64,000 nt of DNA, from positions 2,254,253 to 2,318,252 of the forward strand of contig NZ_LT599032.1 of NCBI RefSeq assembly GCF_900079725.1, written 5' to 3'. The notes under the pieces were generated by a model. It did not search any database, was not told where the DNA came from, and saw only the letters and a program-made list of their open reading frames with translations. Shown one piece after another: positions 9,349-18,338 of this stretch. This DNA is from an uncultured Dysgonomonas sp. GTDB lineage: Bacteria > Bacteroidota > Bacteroidia > Bacteroidales > Dysgonomonadaceae. The position numbers and the translations under genes were made by a program. The stretch's first letter is position 1; each line of letters opens with the position of its first letter.

Positions 9349-10599
9349 ATGGAATTCAATTTTTTAGGAAGGGCATTTAAAGGTGATAAGGTAATATGGT
9401 GCATATTTATAGCATTGTGTATTATCTCTTTGCTTGAAGTCTTTAGTGCTACAAGTACAATTGCCTACCGTCAGCAAAGCCATTGGGCTCCGATACTCCG
9501 TCATGCTGCATTCTTGCTGATCGGGTTTGCTGTGGTTATGTTTTTGCAAAGGGTGCCTACCCGCTTTTTCTCCATCTTATTACTGGGCTTACCCATTTCG
9601 GCCATACTGCTCATCTTCACTATGTTTATGGGGCAGGACGTGAATGGTGCGCAACGCTGGCTGGGAGTAGGTGCATTTACGATACAGCCATCTGAGTTTG
9701 CAAAGATATCGGCTATCGGCTTTATCGCTTTCTTCCTTAGTAAAATGAAGCCGGAAAATGAGACGTGGATTTTTAAGACATTGATTATAGGGATAGTTGT
9801 CATTTGCGCATTGATTGCCCCTGAGAACTTATCTACTGCATGTCTTCTCTTTGGGGTATCCGTACTCATGCTATGGATCGGACAGGTGCAATTTAAGCGG
9901 CTATTGAAGGTCGGTTTAGGCGGTGCGGCTTTGGTCGGGCTTGTGTTACTTTGTATAACTTTATTACCCGATAAAGTTGTTAAGGACTACTTTCCTGATC
10001 GTCTTACCACATGGAAAAACCGTATAGAAAGGCACTCCGGCGAACAGGAAGGAATCTCTATCCACGATAGAAAAGAAGACGGGACAATTGCCTATAAAAT
10101 CACAGACGACAACTATCAGGTATCGCATGCTAAAATAGCGATTGCAAACGGAGGTGTTATCGGGCTTCCCGGCAGTGGTGTAGAGCGGGATTTTCTGCCG
10201 CAGGCGTATTCCGACTTTATTTTTGCAATCGTTCTTGAAGAGATGGGTTTGCTCGGCGGATTATTTGTACTCCTTTTATATGTCGCATTAATGATCCGGT
10301 GCGGAGTACTTGCATCGAAATGCGAAAAGAAATTTCCCCGCTACCTCATTCTGGGGGCAGGGCTTATACTTACAATACAGGCTTTGGCTAATATGGCCGT
10401 TGCAGTCAATCTTATACCCGTAACAGGGCAGCCATTACCATTGGTCAGCCGGGGAGGAACTTCTACAATTATTACTTGCGCTTATTTCGGGATTATTTTG
10501 GCTTGTTCTTCAAAACTGAACGATTCAGATCATGAAGATGTAGACGAAAGCATTGCGAATGTGGATTTTGAAACTTTTGATGAAGCAAATAGAATATGA
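9349..10599 (+). CDS. ftsW: SEDS glycosyltransferase FtsW
   Basis: FtsW polymerises lipid II into glycan strands at the septum together with FtsI. The 416-residue protein has about ten membrane segments and typical SEDS motifs: NGAQRWLGVGAFTIQPSEFAK near residues 100-120, AIANGGVIGLPGSGV near 265, the extracellular FIFAIVLEEMGLLGG near 295, and TGQPLPLVSRGGTS near 365. The C-terminus is an acidic cytoplasmic tail. Its stop overlaps the murG start by 4 bp (ATGA), which suggests translational coupling. Confidence 0.95.
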   Translation: MEFNFLGRAFKGDKVIWCIFIALCIISLLEVFSATSTIAYRQQSHWAPILRHAAFLLIGFAVVMFLQRVPTRFFSILLLGLPISAILLIFTMFMGQDVNGAQRWLGVGAFTIQPSEFAKISAIGFIAFFLSKMKPENETWIFKTLIIGIVVICALIAPENLSTACLLFGVSVLMLWIGQVQFKRLLKVGLGGAALVGLVLLCITLLPDKVVKDYFPDRLTTWKNRIERHSGEQEGISIHDRKEDGTIAYKITDDNYQVSHAKIAIANGGVIGLPGSGVERDFLPQAYSDFIFAIVLEEMGLLGGLFVLLLYVALMIRCGVLASKCEKKFPRYLILGAGLILTIQALANMAVAVNLIPVTGQPLPLVSRGGTSTIITCAYFGIILACSSKLNDSDHEDVDESIANVDFETFDEANRI

Positions 10600-11708
10600 A
10601 ACAGCTAAAAGTAATAATAAGCGGTGGGGGCACAGGAGGGCATATATTCCCTGCTATAGCTATTGCCAACACGATAAAAGGGCGTTATCCTGATGCTGAA
10701 ATCCTCTTTGTAGGAGCTACCGGTCGTATGGAAATGGAGAAAGTTCCTGCAGCCGGATATGAAATTATCGGTCTGGAAATATCTGGTCTTAACAGGAAAA
10801 ATATCTTTAAGAATATATCTACCGTATTGAAATTCCAGAAGAGCTTAATAAAAGCGAAACGGATACTCAAGGATTTCCGGCCCGATGTCGTAATAGGTGT
10901 GGGAGGCTATGCGAGTGGTCCCGTGCTATACAAAGCGAATGCGTTGAAAATACCGACGCTTATTCAGGAACAGAATTCCTATGCCGGGGTTACAAATAAA
11001 TTCTTGTCAAAGAAGGCTTCTGTAGTATGTGTTGCATACGAAGGGATGGAACGTTTCTTCCCTAAAAGCAAAATAGTAATGACTGGCAATCCATGCCGTC
11101 AGGAGTTACTATCTGCTACTATTACCAAGCAAGAAGCAAATAAGGAATTTAACCTCGATCCGAACAAAAAAACAATCCTGCTCATAGGAGGAAGCTTAGG
11201 TTCGAGGATGATGAATAAAAGTATTCTGTCGGGAATTGATGAACTGGCTAAGTCTGATGTACAATTGCTTTGGCAATGCGGAAAACTCTATTCGTTCGAA
11301 ATGAATATGGATTTATCCAGTAAAGGTAGTCCTGAAAATATACATATCCATGAATTTATATCGCGGATGGATTTGGCCTATAAAGCAGCTGATCTGGTTA
11401 TTTCCCGTGCGGGGGCAAGCTCTATCTCCGAACTTAGCCTGCTCGGAAAGCCTGTGATATTAGTACCTTCGCCGAATGTATCGGAAGATCATCAGACAAA
11501 GAATGCGATGGCGCTGGTAAACAAAAATGCAGCTATTCTGATCAGGGATGATGAAGCAATCGAAAAACTTGTACCTGTGGCATTAGACGTAATACAGGAT
11601 AAAGAAAAACTTAGCATTTTATCAGAGAATATTCTGAAAATGGCACAACCCGATTCTGCCAACCGTATTGTGGATGAGGTTATTAAATTGGTAAAGGAAA
11701 ATGAATAA
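10596..11708 (+). CDS. murG: UDP-GlcNAc transferase MurG
   Basis: MurG adds GlcNAc to lipid I to make lipid II on the inner face of the membrane. The 370-residue protein has the N-terminal glycine loop ISGGGTGGHIFPAIAIA, VIGVGGYASGPVLYKA near residue 105, and the second glycine loop LLIGGSLGSRMMN near residue 200. The UDP-GlcNAc site is seen in ISRAGASSISELSLLGKPVILVP-type sequence at about 270. It overlaps ftsW by 4 bp and murC by 8 bp, so all three are tightly coupled. Confidence 0.96.
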   Translation: MKQLKVIISGGGTGGHIFPAIAIANTIKGRYPDAEILFVGATGRMEMEKVPAAGYEIIGLEISGLNRKNIFKNISTVLKFQKSLIKAKRILKDFRPDVVIGVGGYASGPVLYKANALKIPTLIQEQNSYAGVTNKFLSKKASVVCVAYEGMERFFPKSKIVMTGNPCRQELLSATITKQEANKEFNLDPNKKTILLIGGSLGSRMMNKSILSGIDELAKSDVQLLWQCGKLYSFEMNMDLSSKGSPENIHIHEFISRMDLAYKAADLVISRAGASSISELSLLGKPVILVPSPNVSEDHQTKNAMALVNKNAAILIRDDEAIEKLVPVALDVIQDKEKLSILSENILKMAQPDSANRIVDEVIKLVKENE

Positions 11709-13071
11709 TATACAATCTATATATTTTATAGGAATAGGCGGTATAGGCATGAGCAATCTGGCGCGTTACTTTATGTCGAAAGGCAAAAAGGTTGCCGGAT
11801 ATGACCGTACCGAAACTTCTCTAACAAAAGATCTGGTTACCGAAGGCGCTGAAATCCATTATACTGATGATGTAAAGCTTATACCGGGCTATTGTAAAGA
11901 TAAAGGAAGTACACTGGTTGTATATACACCTGCCGTACCGGCTGAGAATGAAGAAGTCAGATATTTTCAGCAGAACGGATTTACTATACAGAAAAGGGCA
12001 CAGGTATTAGGCATAATCACAAAATCCAGTAAAGCTCTCTGTTGCGCAGGTACACATGGAAAGACTACGACTTCCAGTATGCTGGCACACATTCTTAAGC
12101 AGTCGCATCTCGATTGTAATGCCTTTCTGGGCGGTATATTGAAAAATTATGGCAGTAACCTGATGCTTTCCGATAAAAGCGAATTTACGGTGGTGGAAGC
12201 GGATGAGTACGACCGTTCTTTCCACTGGCTTCATCCTTATATGGCGCTGGTAACTTCTGTCGATCCCGACCATCTGGATATATATGGTACAGAGGAGGAT
12301 TATCTGAAAAGCTTTGAGAAGTTTACAAGCCTTATCCAGCCCGGAGGGGCATTGGTGATGAAGCACAATATAAAACTTTCGCCAAAAACAGGAAAAGATG
12401 TGCGGGTATATACTTATTCGATGGATAAAGGAGATTTTCATGCACAGAATATAAAAATAGGAAATGGCGAGATCCGGTTCGATTTTGTAACACCGAAGGA
12501 AACAATTGACAACATACAGCTCGGTGTACCCGTAAAAATAAATATAGAAAACGGCATTGGTTCCATGGCTCTGGCATGGCTTAACGGAGCCACTGCCAAC
12601 GAACTACGGCATGGTATGGCCACCTTTATGGGAGCAAAGCGTCGTTTCGATTTTTTGCTGAAAACAGATAAGATAGTGATGATAGACGATTACGCGCACC
12701 ATCCGGAAGAACTGGCCGCTAGTATAACATCTGTCAAGGAATTATATCCCGACCGTAAGCTGACTGGTATTTTTCAGCCGCATCTGTATACGCGGACGCG
12801 AGATTTTGCCTCTGAATTTGCAAAGAGTCTGTCTTTATTGGACGAGCTAGTCCTGCTGGATATTTATCCGGCAAGGGAAAAGCCGATAGAAGGAGTGACT
12901 TCGAAGATTATTTTCGATAAAGTCACATGTCCTAAAACATTGTGCAGCAAAGAGGAATTATTACCTTTATTGGAAAATAAGAATGATATAGAAGTTCTGC
13001 TCACTGTAGGGGCAGGAGACATCGACCAGCTATTAGGTCCTATAAAGGATATATTGGAACAAAAAATATAA
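11701..13071 (+). CDS. murC: UDP-N-acetylmuramate--L-alanine ligase MurC
   Basis: MurC adds L-alanine to UDP-MurNAc, the first step of stem-peptide synthesis. The 456-residue protein has the N-terminal IGIGGIGMSNLARYF motif, the P-loop G117-T-H-G-K121-T-T-T, VVEADEYDRSFHWLHP near residue 165, and IDDYAHHPEEL near 330. It starts inside murG (8-bp overlap). Downstream the operon is interrupted by a stem-loop and the transposase element before ftsQ. Confidence 0.96.
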   Translation: MNNIQSIYFIGIGGIGMSNLARYFMSKGKKVAGYDRTETSLTKDLVTEGAEIHYTDDVKLIPGYCKDKGSTLVVYTPAVPAENEEVRYFQQNGFTIQKRAQVLGIITKSSKALCCAGTHGKTTTSSMLAHILKQSHLDCNAFLGGILKNYGSNLMLSDKSEFTVVEADEYDRSFHWLHPYMALVTSVDPDHLDIYGTEEDYLKSFEKFTSLIQPGGALVMKHNIKLSPKTGKDVRVYTYSMDKGDFHAQNIKIGNGEIRFDFVTPKETIDNIQLGVPVKINIENGIGSMALAWLNGATANELRHGMATFMGAKRRFDFLLKTDKIVMIDDYAHHPEELAASITSVKELYPDRKLTGIFQPHLYTRTRDFASEFAKSLSLLDELVLLDIYPAREKPIEGVTSKIIFDKVTCPKTLCSKEELLPLLENKNDIEVLLTVGAGDIDQLLGPIKDILEQKI

Positions 13072-13084
13072 TGGTGAAAAGAAG

Positions 13085-13132
13085 AATCAATAGCTTTTCG
13101 CTTTCGGTCGAGGCTGTTGTATTCTATTGATT
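13085..13132. repeat. 9-bp inverted repeat between murC and the transposase element
   Basis: AATCAATAG at 13085-13093 is the exact reverse complement of CTATTGATT at 13124-13132, with 30 bases between. The right arm ends directly at the proposed left end of the transposase element (13133). It could be a transcript-processing stem-loop after murC or part of the insertion target. There is no T-run, so it is not a standard terminator. Confidence 0.45.
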
Positions 13133-13682
13133 AATTGCCCCCACTTTTAAGTGGAGGGTATGTAGGAATAGATAAAAATGGCTTTAGCCAAAACTGAGAT
13201 TAAAATGTCTTATCTTAAAGTATATATTCATTGTGTATGGAGTACGAAAAATAGGATTCCGTATCTTAACTCAATTGAATTAAGACAAAAAGTATGGCAT
13301 CATATTAAAGAAAATGCGATAACGAAAGATATTTTTATAGATTCTATTTCCGGTTATTCAGATCATTGTCATTGTATAATATCACTTGGTATAGATCAAA
13401 CAATTCAAAAAGTGATGCAACTAATTAAAGGAGAATCCTCTTTTTGGATAAATAAGTCTAAGCTAATTAATCAAAAATTTGAATGGCAAGACGAATATTT
13501 TGCATTGTCTATTTCAGAATCAATGATTGGTAGGGTGAGAGAATATGTGTTGAATCAAGAAGTACATCATCGTAAAAAAACTTTTCAGGAAGAGTTTGAT
13601 GAGTTTATCAAGAAGTATAATTTCGACTAAAGTCATTTTATATATTACATTTGAGAACCTCCAGCTAAAGCAGGAGGCAATT
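13133..13682 (+). mobile_element. IS200/REP-transposase-like element with terminal hairpins
   Basis: The stretch starts AATTGCC and ends GGCAATT. Its two ends are inverted copies of each other: the first 27 bases match the reverse complement of the last 27 at 20 positions. Each end forms a hairpin: the left one has CCACTT (13141-13146) pairing with AAGTGG (13149-13154), the right one CCTCC (13658-13662) with GGAGG (13673-13677). The differences lie mostly in the inner stem and loop, and both versions still pair. A third palindrome, GGCTTTAGCC, is at 13180-13189. Subterminal hairpins around a Y1 transposase gene are the hallmark of IS200/IS605 and REP elements. No target duplication is expected or seen. 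Exact ends are inference. Confidence 0.6.
13208..13630 (+). CDS. IS200-like Y1 (HUH) transposase, REP-associated type
   Basis: The 140-residue protein has the fold signature of TnpA-type HUH transposases: the metal-binding H54-C55-H56 pair on a strand, WQDEYFALSIS near residue 94, and the candidate nucleophile Y114 in REYVLNQEVHH. Such enzymes cut and join single-stranded DNA at hairpins. The gene is intact. An earlier ATG at 13178 lies in frame but sits within a palindrome at 13180-13189, and the N-terminus from 13208 (MSYLKVYIHCVW) is the usual one. It is more AT-rich than its neighbours, which fits transfer. It lies between murC and ftsQ in the same direction, so it need not block operon transcription. 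Confidence 0.85.
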   Translation, partial: SYLKVYIHCVWSTKNRIPYLNSIELRQKVWHHIKENAITKDIFIDSISGYSDHCHCIISLGIDQTIQKVMQLIKGESSFWINKSKLINQKFEWQDEYFALSISESMIGRVREYVLNQEVHHRKKTFQEEFDEFIKKYNFD

Positions 13683-13702
13683 GAAAACAAGGAACAAAAA
13701 AT

Positions 13703-14437
13703 ATGAAAAAAGCATTAGTCATTATCGGAATTTGTATGCTTGCAGGCTATCTCATTTTTTCGGTTTTCTACTTTCAGGGGAAACCAAAGGATGGCGTATG
13801 CTCCAAGTTTGAAGTCGAGGTAAAGAATGGTACTGATGACGAGCAGTTTGTAGAAACAGAAGATATAGCGCAATATGTGAAAGAAAAAGGGCTGGATCCG
13901 ACAGGCAAACAAATAAAAGACATCAACACAAACGCAATCGAAGAGGCTATATTGACAAATCAACTTGTAAAAAAGGCTGATGTATTTGTTACCAATAATG
14001 GAGCTATCAAAGCGTCTATAGAAGAACGTAAACCCGTACTGAGGGTTATGTCCGGCACAGGAGAAAATTACTATATCGACAATGAAGGACGTAAGATGCC
14101 TCTGTCGAGACGTTTCACCGCATACCTTCCCATTGCCACCGGAGCAATAAAAGAAGACTTTGCAAAGACCGACTTATACAAATTTGCACTATTTTTGCAT
14201 AATGATAAGTTCTGGAACGCACAAATTGAGCAAATTGTGGTCCTACCTAATCAGGATATAAAATTAATACCCCGTGTGGGTGATCACCAGATTATTTTGG
14301 GAAACCTATATGGATATAAAGAAAGGCTGGATAAACTCTTGGCTTTTTATGAAAACGGACTTAACGAAACGGGATGGAACAAGTATTCCGTTATTAATTT
14401 GAAGTTTGACAAACAAGTTGTCTGTACAAAACGTTAA
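13703..14437 (+). CDS. ftsQ: cell division protein FtsQ
   Basis: FtsQ is the bitopic scaffold that holds FtsL and FtsB at the divisome. The 244-residue protein has a short cytoplasmic end, one membrane segment (about residues 5-24), and a periplasmic part with a POTRA-like region (FVETEDIAQYVKEKGLDPTG onwards) and the FtsQ domain (NYYIDNEGRKMPLSRRFTAYLPI). Sequence conservation is low; position before ftsA and ftsZ confirms the call. The start lies 21 bp after the right end of the transposase element, so the insertion sits directly at its leader. Confidence 0.88.
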   Translation: MKKALVIIGICMLAGYLIFSVFYFQGKPKDGVCSKFEVEVKNGTDDEQFVETEDIAQYVKEKGLDPTGKQIKDINTNAIEEAILTNQLVKKADVFVTNNGAIKASIEERKPVLRVMSGTGENYYIDNEGRKMPLSRRFTAYLPIATGAIKEDFAKTDLYKFALFLHNDKFWNAQIEQIVVLPNQDIKLIPRVGDHQIILGNLYGYKERLDKLLAFYENGLNETGWNKYSVINLKFDKQVVCTKR

Positions 14438-14495
14438 ATGAAGAATAGATATTTTGCCGGTTTTATCCAAACCGGTTTATAAAGATAGGAATTAT

Positions 14496-15827
14496 ATGGA
14501 GCAATCAGGATTTATAGTAGGCATCGACTTAGGTACATCCAAGATAATTGGAGTAGTAGGTCGTAAGAACGAGCAGGGAGTGATTTCCATTCTTGCATCG
14601 GAAAGTATTCCTTCCGATTCGTGTGTAAAATACGGTGTAATATACAATATAGACGAAGCGGCAGGTAAGATTAAGAAACTTATCAACTTGCTCGAGAACA
14701 AAACAGGAAAGAAAATAGGGAAAGCGTATGTATCGGTTGCCGGAAAATCACTTCGGGCAATAGAGCATAAAGAAACCAAATTATTGGATGGAACAACGCC
14801 TATCACTTTTGCTTTGTTGGATAATCTGGAACAACAGGCGAAGCTAAATAAACCTGAGTTTTTTACTAACTACAGTGTTCTTGCTCCCGAATACTATCTG
14901 GACGGAAACTATGAAGAAGACCCTATAGATAAAATAGGCTCTACTCTCGACGGTCATTACCGTCTGGTTATAGGCCGCCCGAATATAAAGACCAATCTGG
15001 CAAAAAGTATAACCGAGAAAGCCCAGATAGAAATTGCAGGCTACATAGTAGGACCTGTTGCTGCCGGAGCGCTGGTACTTGACGAACACGACAGGCAGGC
15101 GGGATGCGCCCTAGTCGATTTTGGGGCAAGTACTACAACTCTTTCCATATACAAAGGCGGTTTGTTGCGGTTCATGTCAGTCATACCATTTGGCGGGCGT
15201 ACTATAACGAAAGACGTACAGGAGCTTGGCTTCGTTTTCGAATCTGCAGAGACTTACAAAATCCGTTACGGAAAATTAGGAAAAGAGAAGAATAAGGCAG
15301 CTGCAGACGTTTCTCCCGATGTAGATTTAAGAGAACTGAACAAAGTGATACAACTCCGTCAGGATGAAATTATACTGAATGTTATCAATCAGATAAAACT
15401 ATCAGGATATGCAGATGAACTGGATGCAGGTATTATCATGATAGGTGGAGCGTCTCAGATGAACGGCCTGGTCGATTACCTTGCCGAAAAATCACAACTT
15501 CCGGTAAAACGTGCAGTAGCAAAACGCGTATACATAAACAATGCAGCCGAATTGCTTCAGAATCCTTTATATACACAGGCATTGAGTCTGTTGCTTTTTG
15601 CAAATGAAAATTGCGAGAAGAAAGAAGTTGTGATGCCTAAGGTAGAACCTGTAATTGCTCCCACTCCGACCCTTACCCCTCCTGTTGAAGAGGAAGAAGA
15701 ACCGGAGGAAGATACAAAGAAAAATAAAAAGCACAAGAAGCAAAAAGACGGCAAACAAACAACTTTGTTTGGCTTTTTTGAAAAAATACAGAACTTCGGA
15801 GGAACAATGTTCAACGACGAAGAGTAA
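14496..15827 (+). CDS. ftsA: cell division protein FtsA
   Basis: FtsA is the actin-like ATPase that ties FtsZ to the membrane. The 443-residue protein starts MEQSGFIVGIDLGTSKI with the phosphate-1 motif, continues with VSVAGKSLRAIEHK (1C domain), GCALVDFGASTTTLSIY (phosphate 2) and GIIMIGGASQMNGL (adenosine motif). A charged, proline-rich linker with a lysine run precedes the C-terminal amphipathic helix (TLFGFFEKIQNFGGTMF), the membrane anchor. A TTG at 14454 is in frame, but the ATG at 14496 gives the normal N-terminus. Confidence 0.95.
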   Translation: MEQSGFIVGIDLGTSKIIGVVGRKNEQGVISILASESIPSDSCVKYGVIYNIDEAAGKIKKLINLLENKTGKKIGKAYVSVAGKSLRAIEHKETKLLDGTTPITFALLDNLEQQAKLNKPEFFTNYSVLAPEYYLDGNYEEDPIDKIGSTLDGHYRLVIGRPNIKTNLAKSITEKAQIEIAGYIVGPVAAGALVLDEHDRQAGCALVDFGASTTTLSIYKGGLLRFMSVIPFGGRTITKDVQELGFVFESAETYKIRYGKLGKEKNKAAADVSPDVDLRELNKVIQLRQDEIILNVINQIKLSGYADELDAGIIMIGGASQMNGLVDYLAEKSQLPVKRAVAKRVYINNAAELLQNPLYTQALSLLLFANENCEKKEVVMPKVEPVIAPTPTLTPPVEEEEEPEEDTKKNKKHKKQKDGKQTTLFGFFEKIQNFGGTMFNDEE

Positions 15828-15838
15828 ATGCAGTAATA

Positions 15839-15893
15839 AGTAAAATAAATATAAGCTAACAGCTATCAGCTAAAAATAAACAACCTCTAAAAT
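15839..15893. repeat. short-word repeat spacer between ftsA and ftsZ
   Basis: The spacer contains AGCTA three times in 19 bases (AGCTAACAGCTATCAGCTA) in an AT-rich setting. I see no promoter or terminator that meets the consensus. Similar word-like spacers occur at 7930-7999, 20947-21000 and 29860-29935. Confidence 0.4.
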
Positions 15894-17186
15894 ATGGATG
15901 AAAAAATACTTGATTTCCAGTTTCCAAAGAAAACCCAAACTATAATAAAAGTAATTGGTGTAGGAGGTGGCGGTGGTAACGCCGTGAATCATATGTACAA
16001 CGAAGGAATACACGATGTATCGTTTGCATTGTGTAACACAGATAATCAGGCTCTTTGCGAATCTCCTGTAGAAACCCGTGTCCAGCTGGGACGGAAAACA
16101 ACGGAAGGCCTTGGAGCGGGCAACCGTCCGGAAGTAGCCAAAGCTGCGGCGGAAGAAAGTCGCGACGATCTGGAAAGACTGCTTAACGACGGTACCAGAA
16201 TGGCCTTCATCACTGCCGGTATGGGAGGTGGCACAGGTACAGGTGCAGCACCTGTAGTAGCACGTATTGCCAAAGATATGGGAATCCTTACAGTAGGAAT
16301 TGTGACTATTCCGTTTGTTTTCGAAGGCCGTAAAAAGATAATACAGGCTCTTCGCGGCGTTGAAGATATAGCGAAGAATGTAGACGCATTGCTCGTTATC
16401 AACAATGAGCGACTGATAGATATATATGCGGACCTTACTATTCCGAATGCCTTTGCAAAAGCGGATGATACATTGACTATCGCGGCAAAAGGCATCGCTG
16501 AAATAATCACCGTACACGGTCATATCAATCTTGACTTTGCCGATGTGAAAACAATACTCAAAGATGGCGGGGTTGCCATCATGAGTAGCGGATACGGTGA
16601 AGGTGAAAGCCGTGTGGAAGATGCGATTGTAAACGCGCTACACTCTCCGTTGTTGAATAACAATGATGTATTTGATGCCAAGAAAATATTATTCAATATA
16701 TATTCAAGCGACGAGAATCCTCTTATTGTAGAAGAGATGGAAGCTGTAGCTAATTTTATGAAACGCTTCGGCCCAGAAATCGAAGTAATCTGGGGTACAG
16801 CTACCGATAAGAAACTGGGAGAAAAAGTGAAGATAACTCTCCTTGCTACAGGATTTGGTATGTCCAGCATTCCGGGTATAGATGAGCATTACCGCGAAAT
16901 GACAGAAGAGGAGGAGATGCTCGAAGAAGAACGTATAAGGACAGAGGAAGAAGAAAAACGCCGCATTAACGAGATGATAGAAAAGCACTACGGAAAAGAC
17001 GGTGTGCAGACAATGGCGGTAAGAACATCTTTCTTTACCCCAAAGCCGATTATCTTATCTACGGAAGAACTGGATAATGACCGCATTGTGGATGCGCTGG
17101 AAAATACTCCTGTATTTAAGCGTGACGATAAATTTAATCCGGGAGAATATAAGCCCGAAGCAAAGAAACCGGGGGAACTATTCTGA
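15894..17186 (+). CDS. ftsZ: cell division GTPase FtsZ
   Basis: FtsZ is the tubulin-like GTPase that forms the division ring. The 430-residue protein has VIGVGGGGGNAVNHMY near residue 22, the GTP signature G111-GGTGTG-117, and the NLDFADVKTILKDGG T7-loop region near 215. A long charged linker rich in glutamate follows (about 330-365), then a segment ENTPVFKR resembling the FtsA-binding C-terminal peptide. Some 20 residues follow that segment, so the peptide is not at the very end. It starts 66 bp after ftsA. Confidence 0.96.
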   Translation: MDEKILDFQFPKKTQTIIKVIGVGGGGGNAVNHMYNEGIHDVSFALCNTDNQALCESPVETRVQLGRKTTEGLGAGNRPEVAKAAAEESRDDLERLLNDGTRMAFITAGMGGGTGTGAAPVVARIAKDMGILTVGIVTIPFVFEGRKKIIQALRGVEDIAKNVDALLVINNERLIDIYADLTIPNAFAKADDTLTIAAKGIAEIITVHGHINLDFADVKTILKDGGVAIMSSGYGEGESRVEDAIVNALHSPLLNNNDVFDAKKILFNIYSSDENPLIVEEMEAVANFMKRFGPEIEVIWGTATDKKLGEKVKITLLATGFGMSSIPGIDEHYREMTEEEEMLEEERIRTEEEEKRRINEMIEKHYGKDGVQTMAVRTSFFTPKPIILSTEELDNDRIVDALENTPVFKRDDKFNPGEYKPEAKKPGELF

Positions 17187-17252
17187 TTCGATAGTGTTAC
17201 ATTTGACCCTTTCTGTTACTTAATAAAACAATATAATAAAAAACATATAACC

Positions 17253-17705
17253 ATGAACTTATTCGATCAAGTTAGTGAAGGAATAAAAGATGCAATGCGT
17301 GCGAAAGATAAAGTAAGACTGGAAGCATTGCGTGGTGTCAAAAAAGAATTCATAGAGGCCAAAACTGCAAAAGGGGCTAATGATGAACTTTCCGACGAAG
17401 CGGCTATCCAGATACTTCAGAAGATGGCTAAGCAACGTCGCGACAGTGCTGCTATCTATACCACACAGAACCGTGCAGACCTTGCCGAAAACGAACTGGC
17501 AGAACTGGCAGTTATAGAAGCATTTCTCCCTAAACAATTATCGCAGGACGAACTGGATACTAAAATCGGTGAAATCATCGCTCAGGTTGGAGCAACTTCA
17601 CCTGCCGATATGGGCAAAGTAATGGGTGTAGCTACAAAGGCATTAGCAGGAGTTGCAGCAGGTAAAGCTATTTCCGAGACGGTTAAGAAGCTATTGAGCA
17701 AATAA
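17253..17705 (+). CDS. YqeY-like protein (GatB/YqeY domain)
   Basis: A 150-residue helical protein of the YqeY family, which shares a C-terminal domain with the GatB subunit of Asp/Glu-tRNA amidotransferase. Seen motifs are MRAKDKVRLEALRGVKKEF near the start, QKMAKQRRDSAAIY in the middle, and FLPKQLSQDEL with ADMGKVMGVATKALAG near the end. The last part resembles the tRNA-binding helical bundle. Its exact role is not established. It commonly follows ftsZ in Bacteroidales and closes the dcw operon here, with an intrinsic terminator 30 bp downstream. Confidence 0.88.
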   Translation: MNLFDQVSEGIKDAMRAKDKVRLEALRGVKKEFIEAKTAKGANDELSDEAAIQILQKMAKQRRDSAAIYTTQNRADLAENELAELAVIEAFLPKQLSQDELDTKIGEIIAQVGATSPADMGKVMGVATKALAGVAAGKAISETVKKLLSK

Positions 17706-17735
17706 AATAGATGGGGATAATCTATACAATATAAG

Positions 17736-17765
17736 AGCAGGGTGTAATAAACATCCTGCTTTTTC
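17736..17765 (+). terminator. intrinsic terminator of the dcw operon
   Basis: AGCAGG (17736-17741) pairs with CCTGCT (17755-17760). The stem extends inward by four more pairs (GTGT with ACAT, one of them G-U) around the loop AATAA. A run of five T, starting with the last base of the stem, follows at once. It stands 30 bp after the yqeY-like gene. Confidence 0.88.
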
Positions 17766-17847
17766 GTTTTTATATTGCGTTTTAAATCTGTAAAATCAGA
17801 ATATTTATATTATACTTGTATAGCCTAATCTAAAAAATGTACTGACT

Positions 17848-18336
17848 ATGAAATTGAAAATTTCCCTGTATTTATTAATTTCTTTCCTATTCCTTTTGAA
17901 TACAGCGATGAGCTGTGATGAAAAAGAGGGTGGAGAGCCTAAAGCCGTAACCATAAAGGCTATAGAACTTTATAATATCAACAATGAAGGTCAGGGGCCA
18001 GTTATTTCTGATGAACCTATAAAAAAAGAAGCCTACATGATCGGTATCCGCTATTTGATTGAAGAGAATGAAGAAACAACAGGACTTTACTATAGAGTAA
18101 GCGATAATATCAAGTCGGAACAAATAGTATCTAATGTGGATATAGGAGAAGAATATCCTGCCGGGAGTGATATATCCGGTTTGTTTACAAAGACTTCATA
18201 TACTTCAATACTGCTGGACAACGCTTTTGTTTTAAAGAAATCAATCCCTGCCGGAACTTATTCTTTTAAAGTGATTTTAACGACTAAGGAAGACAAAGTG
18301 ATGGAGGCCAGTACCAATCTGATAGAATTATATTAA
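17848..18336 (+). CDS. lipoprotein of unknown function
   Basis: The 162-residue protein has an N-terminal signal with a hydrophobic core and a plausible lipobox ending at C23 (TAMSC), followed by acidic residues, so it should be an envelope lipoprotein. The rest looks like a small all-beta domain with alternating polar and hydrophobic strands (IPAGTYSFKVILTTKEDK near the end). I do not recognise a named family. The next gene starts 2 bp after its stop, so the two form a pair; the partner is a predicted beta-barrel. The terminator at 17736 separates them from the dcw operon. Confidence 0.7.
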   Translation: MKLKISLYLLISFLFLLNTAMSCDEKEGGEPKAVTIKAIELYNINNEGQGPVISDEPIKKEAYMIGIRYLIEENEETTGLYYRVSDNIKSEQIVSNVDIGEEYPAGSDISGLFTKTSYTSILLDNAFVLKKSIPAGTYSFKVILTTKEDKVMEASTNLIELY

Positions 18337-18338
18337 TA

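Noticed and set aside
13178-13207. Earlier ATG of the transposase gene
   Set aside because: It lies in the palindrome GGCTTTAGCC, and the N-terminus from 13208 matches the family.
15870-16523. Long open frames opposite ftsZ, 217 and 154 codons
   Set aside because: Antisense shadows of a highly conserved gene, with cysteine- and histidine-rich or low-complexity translations and no known family.
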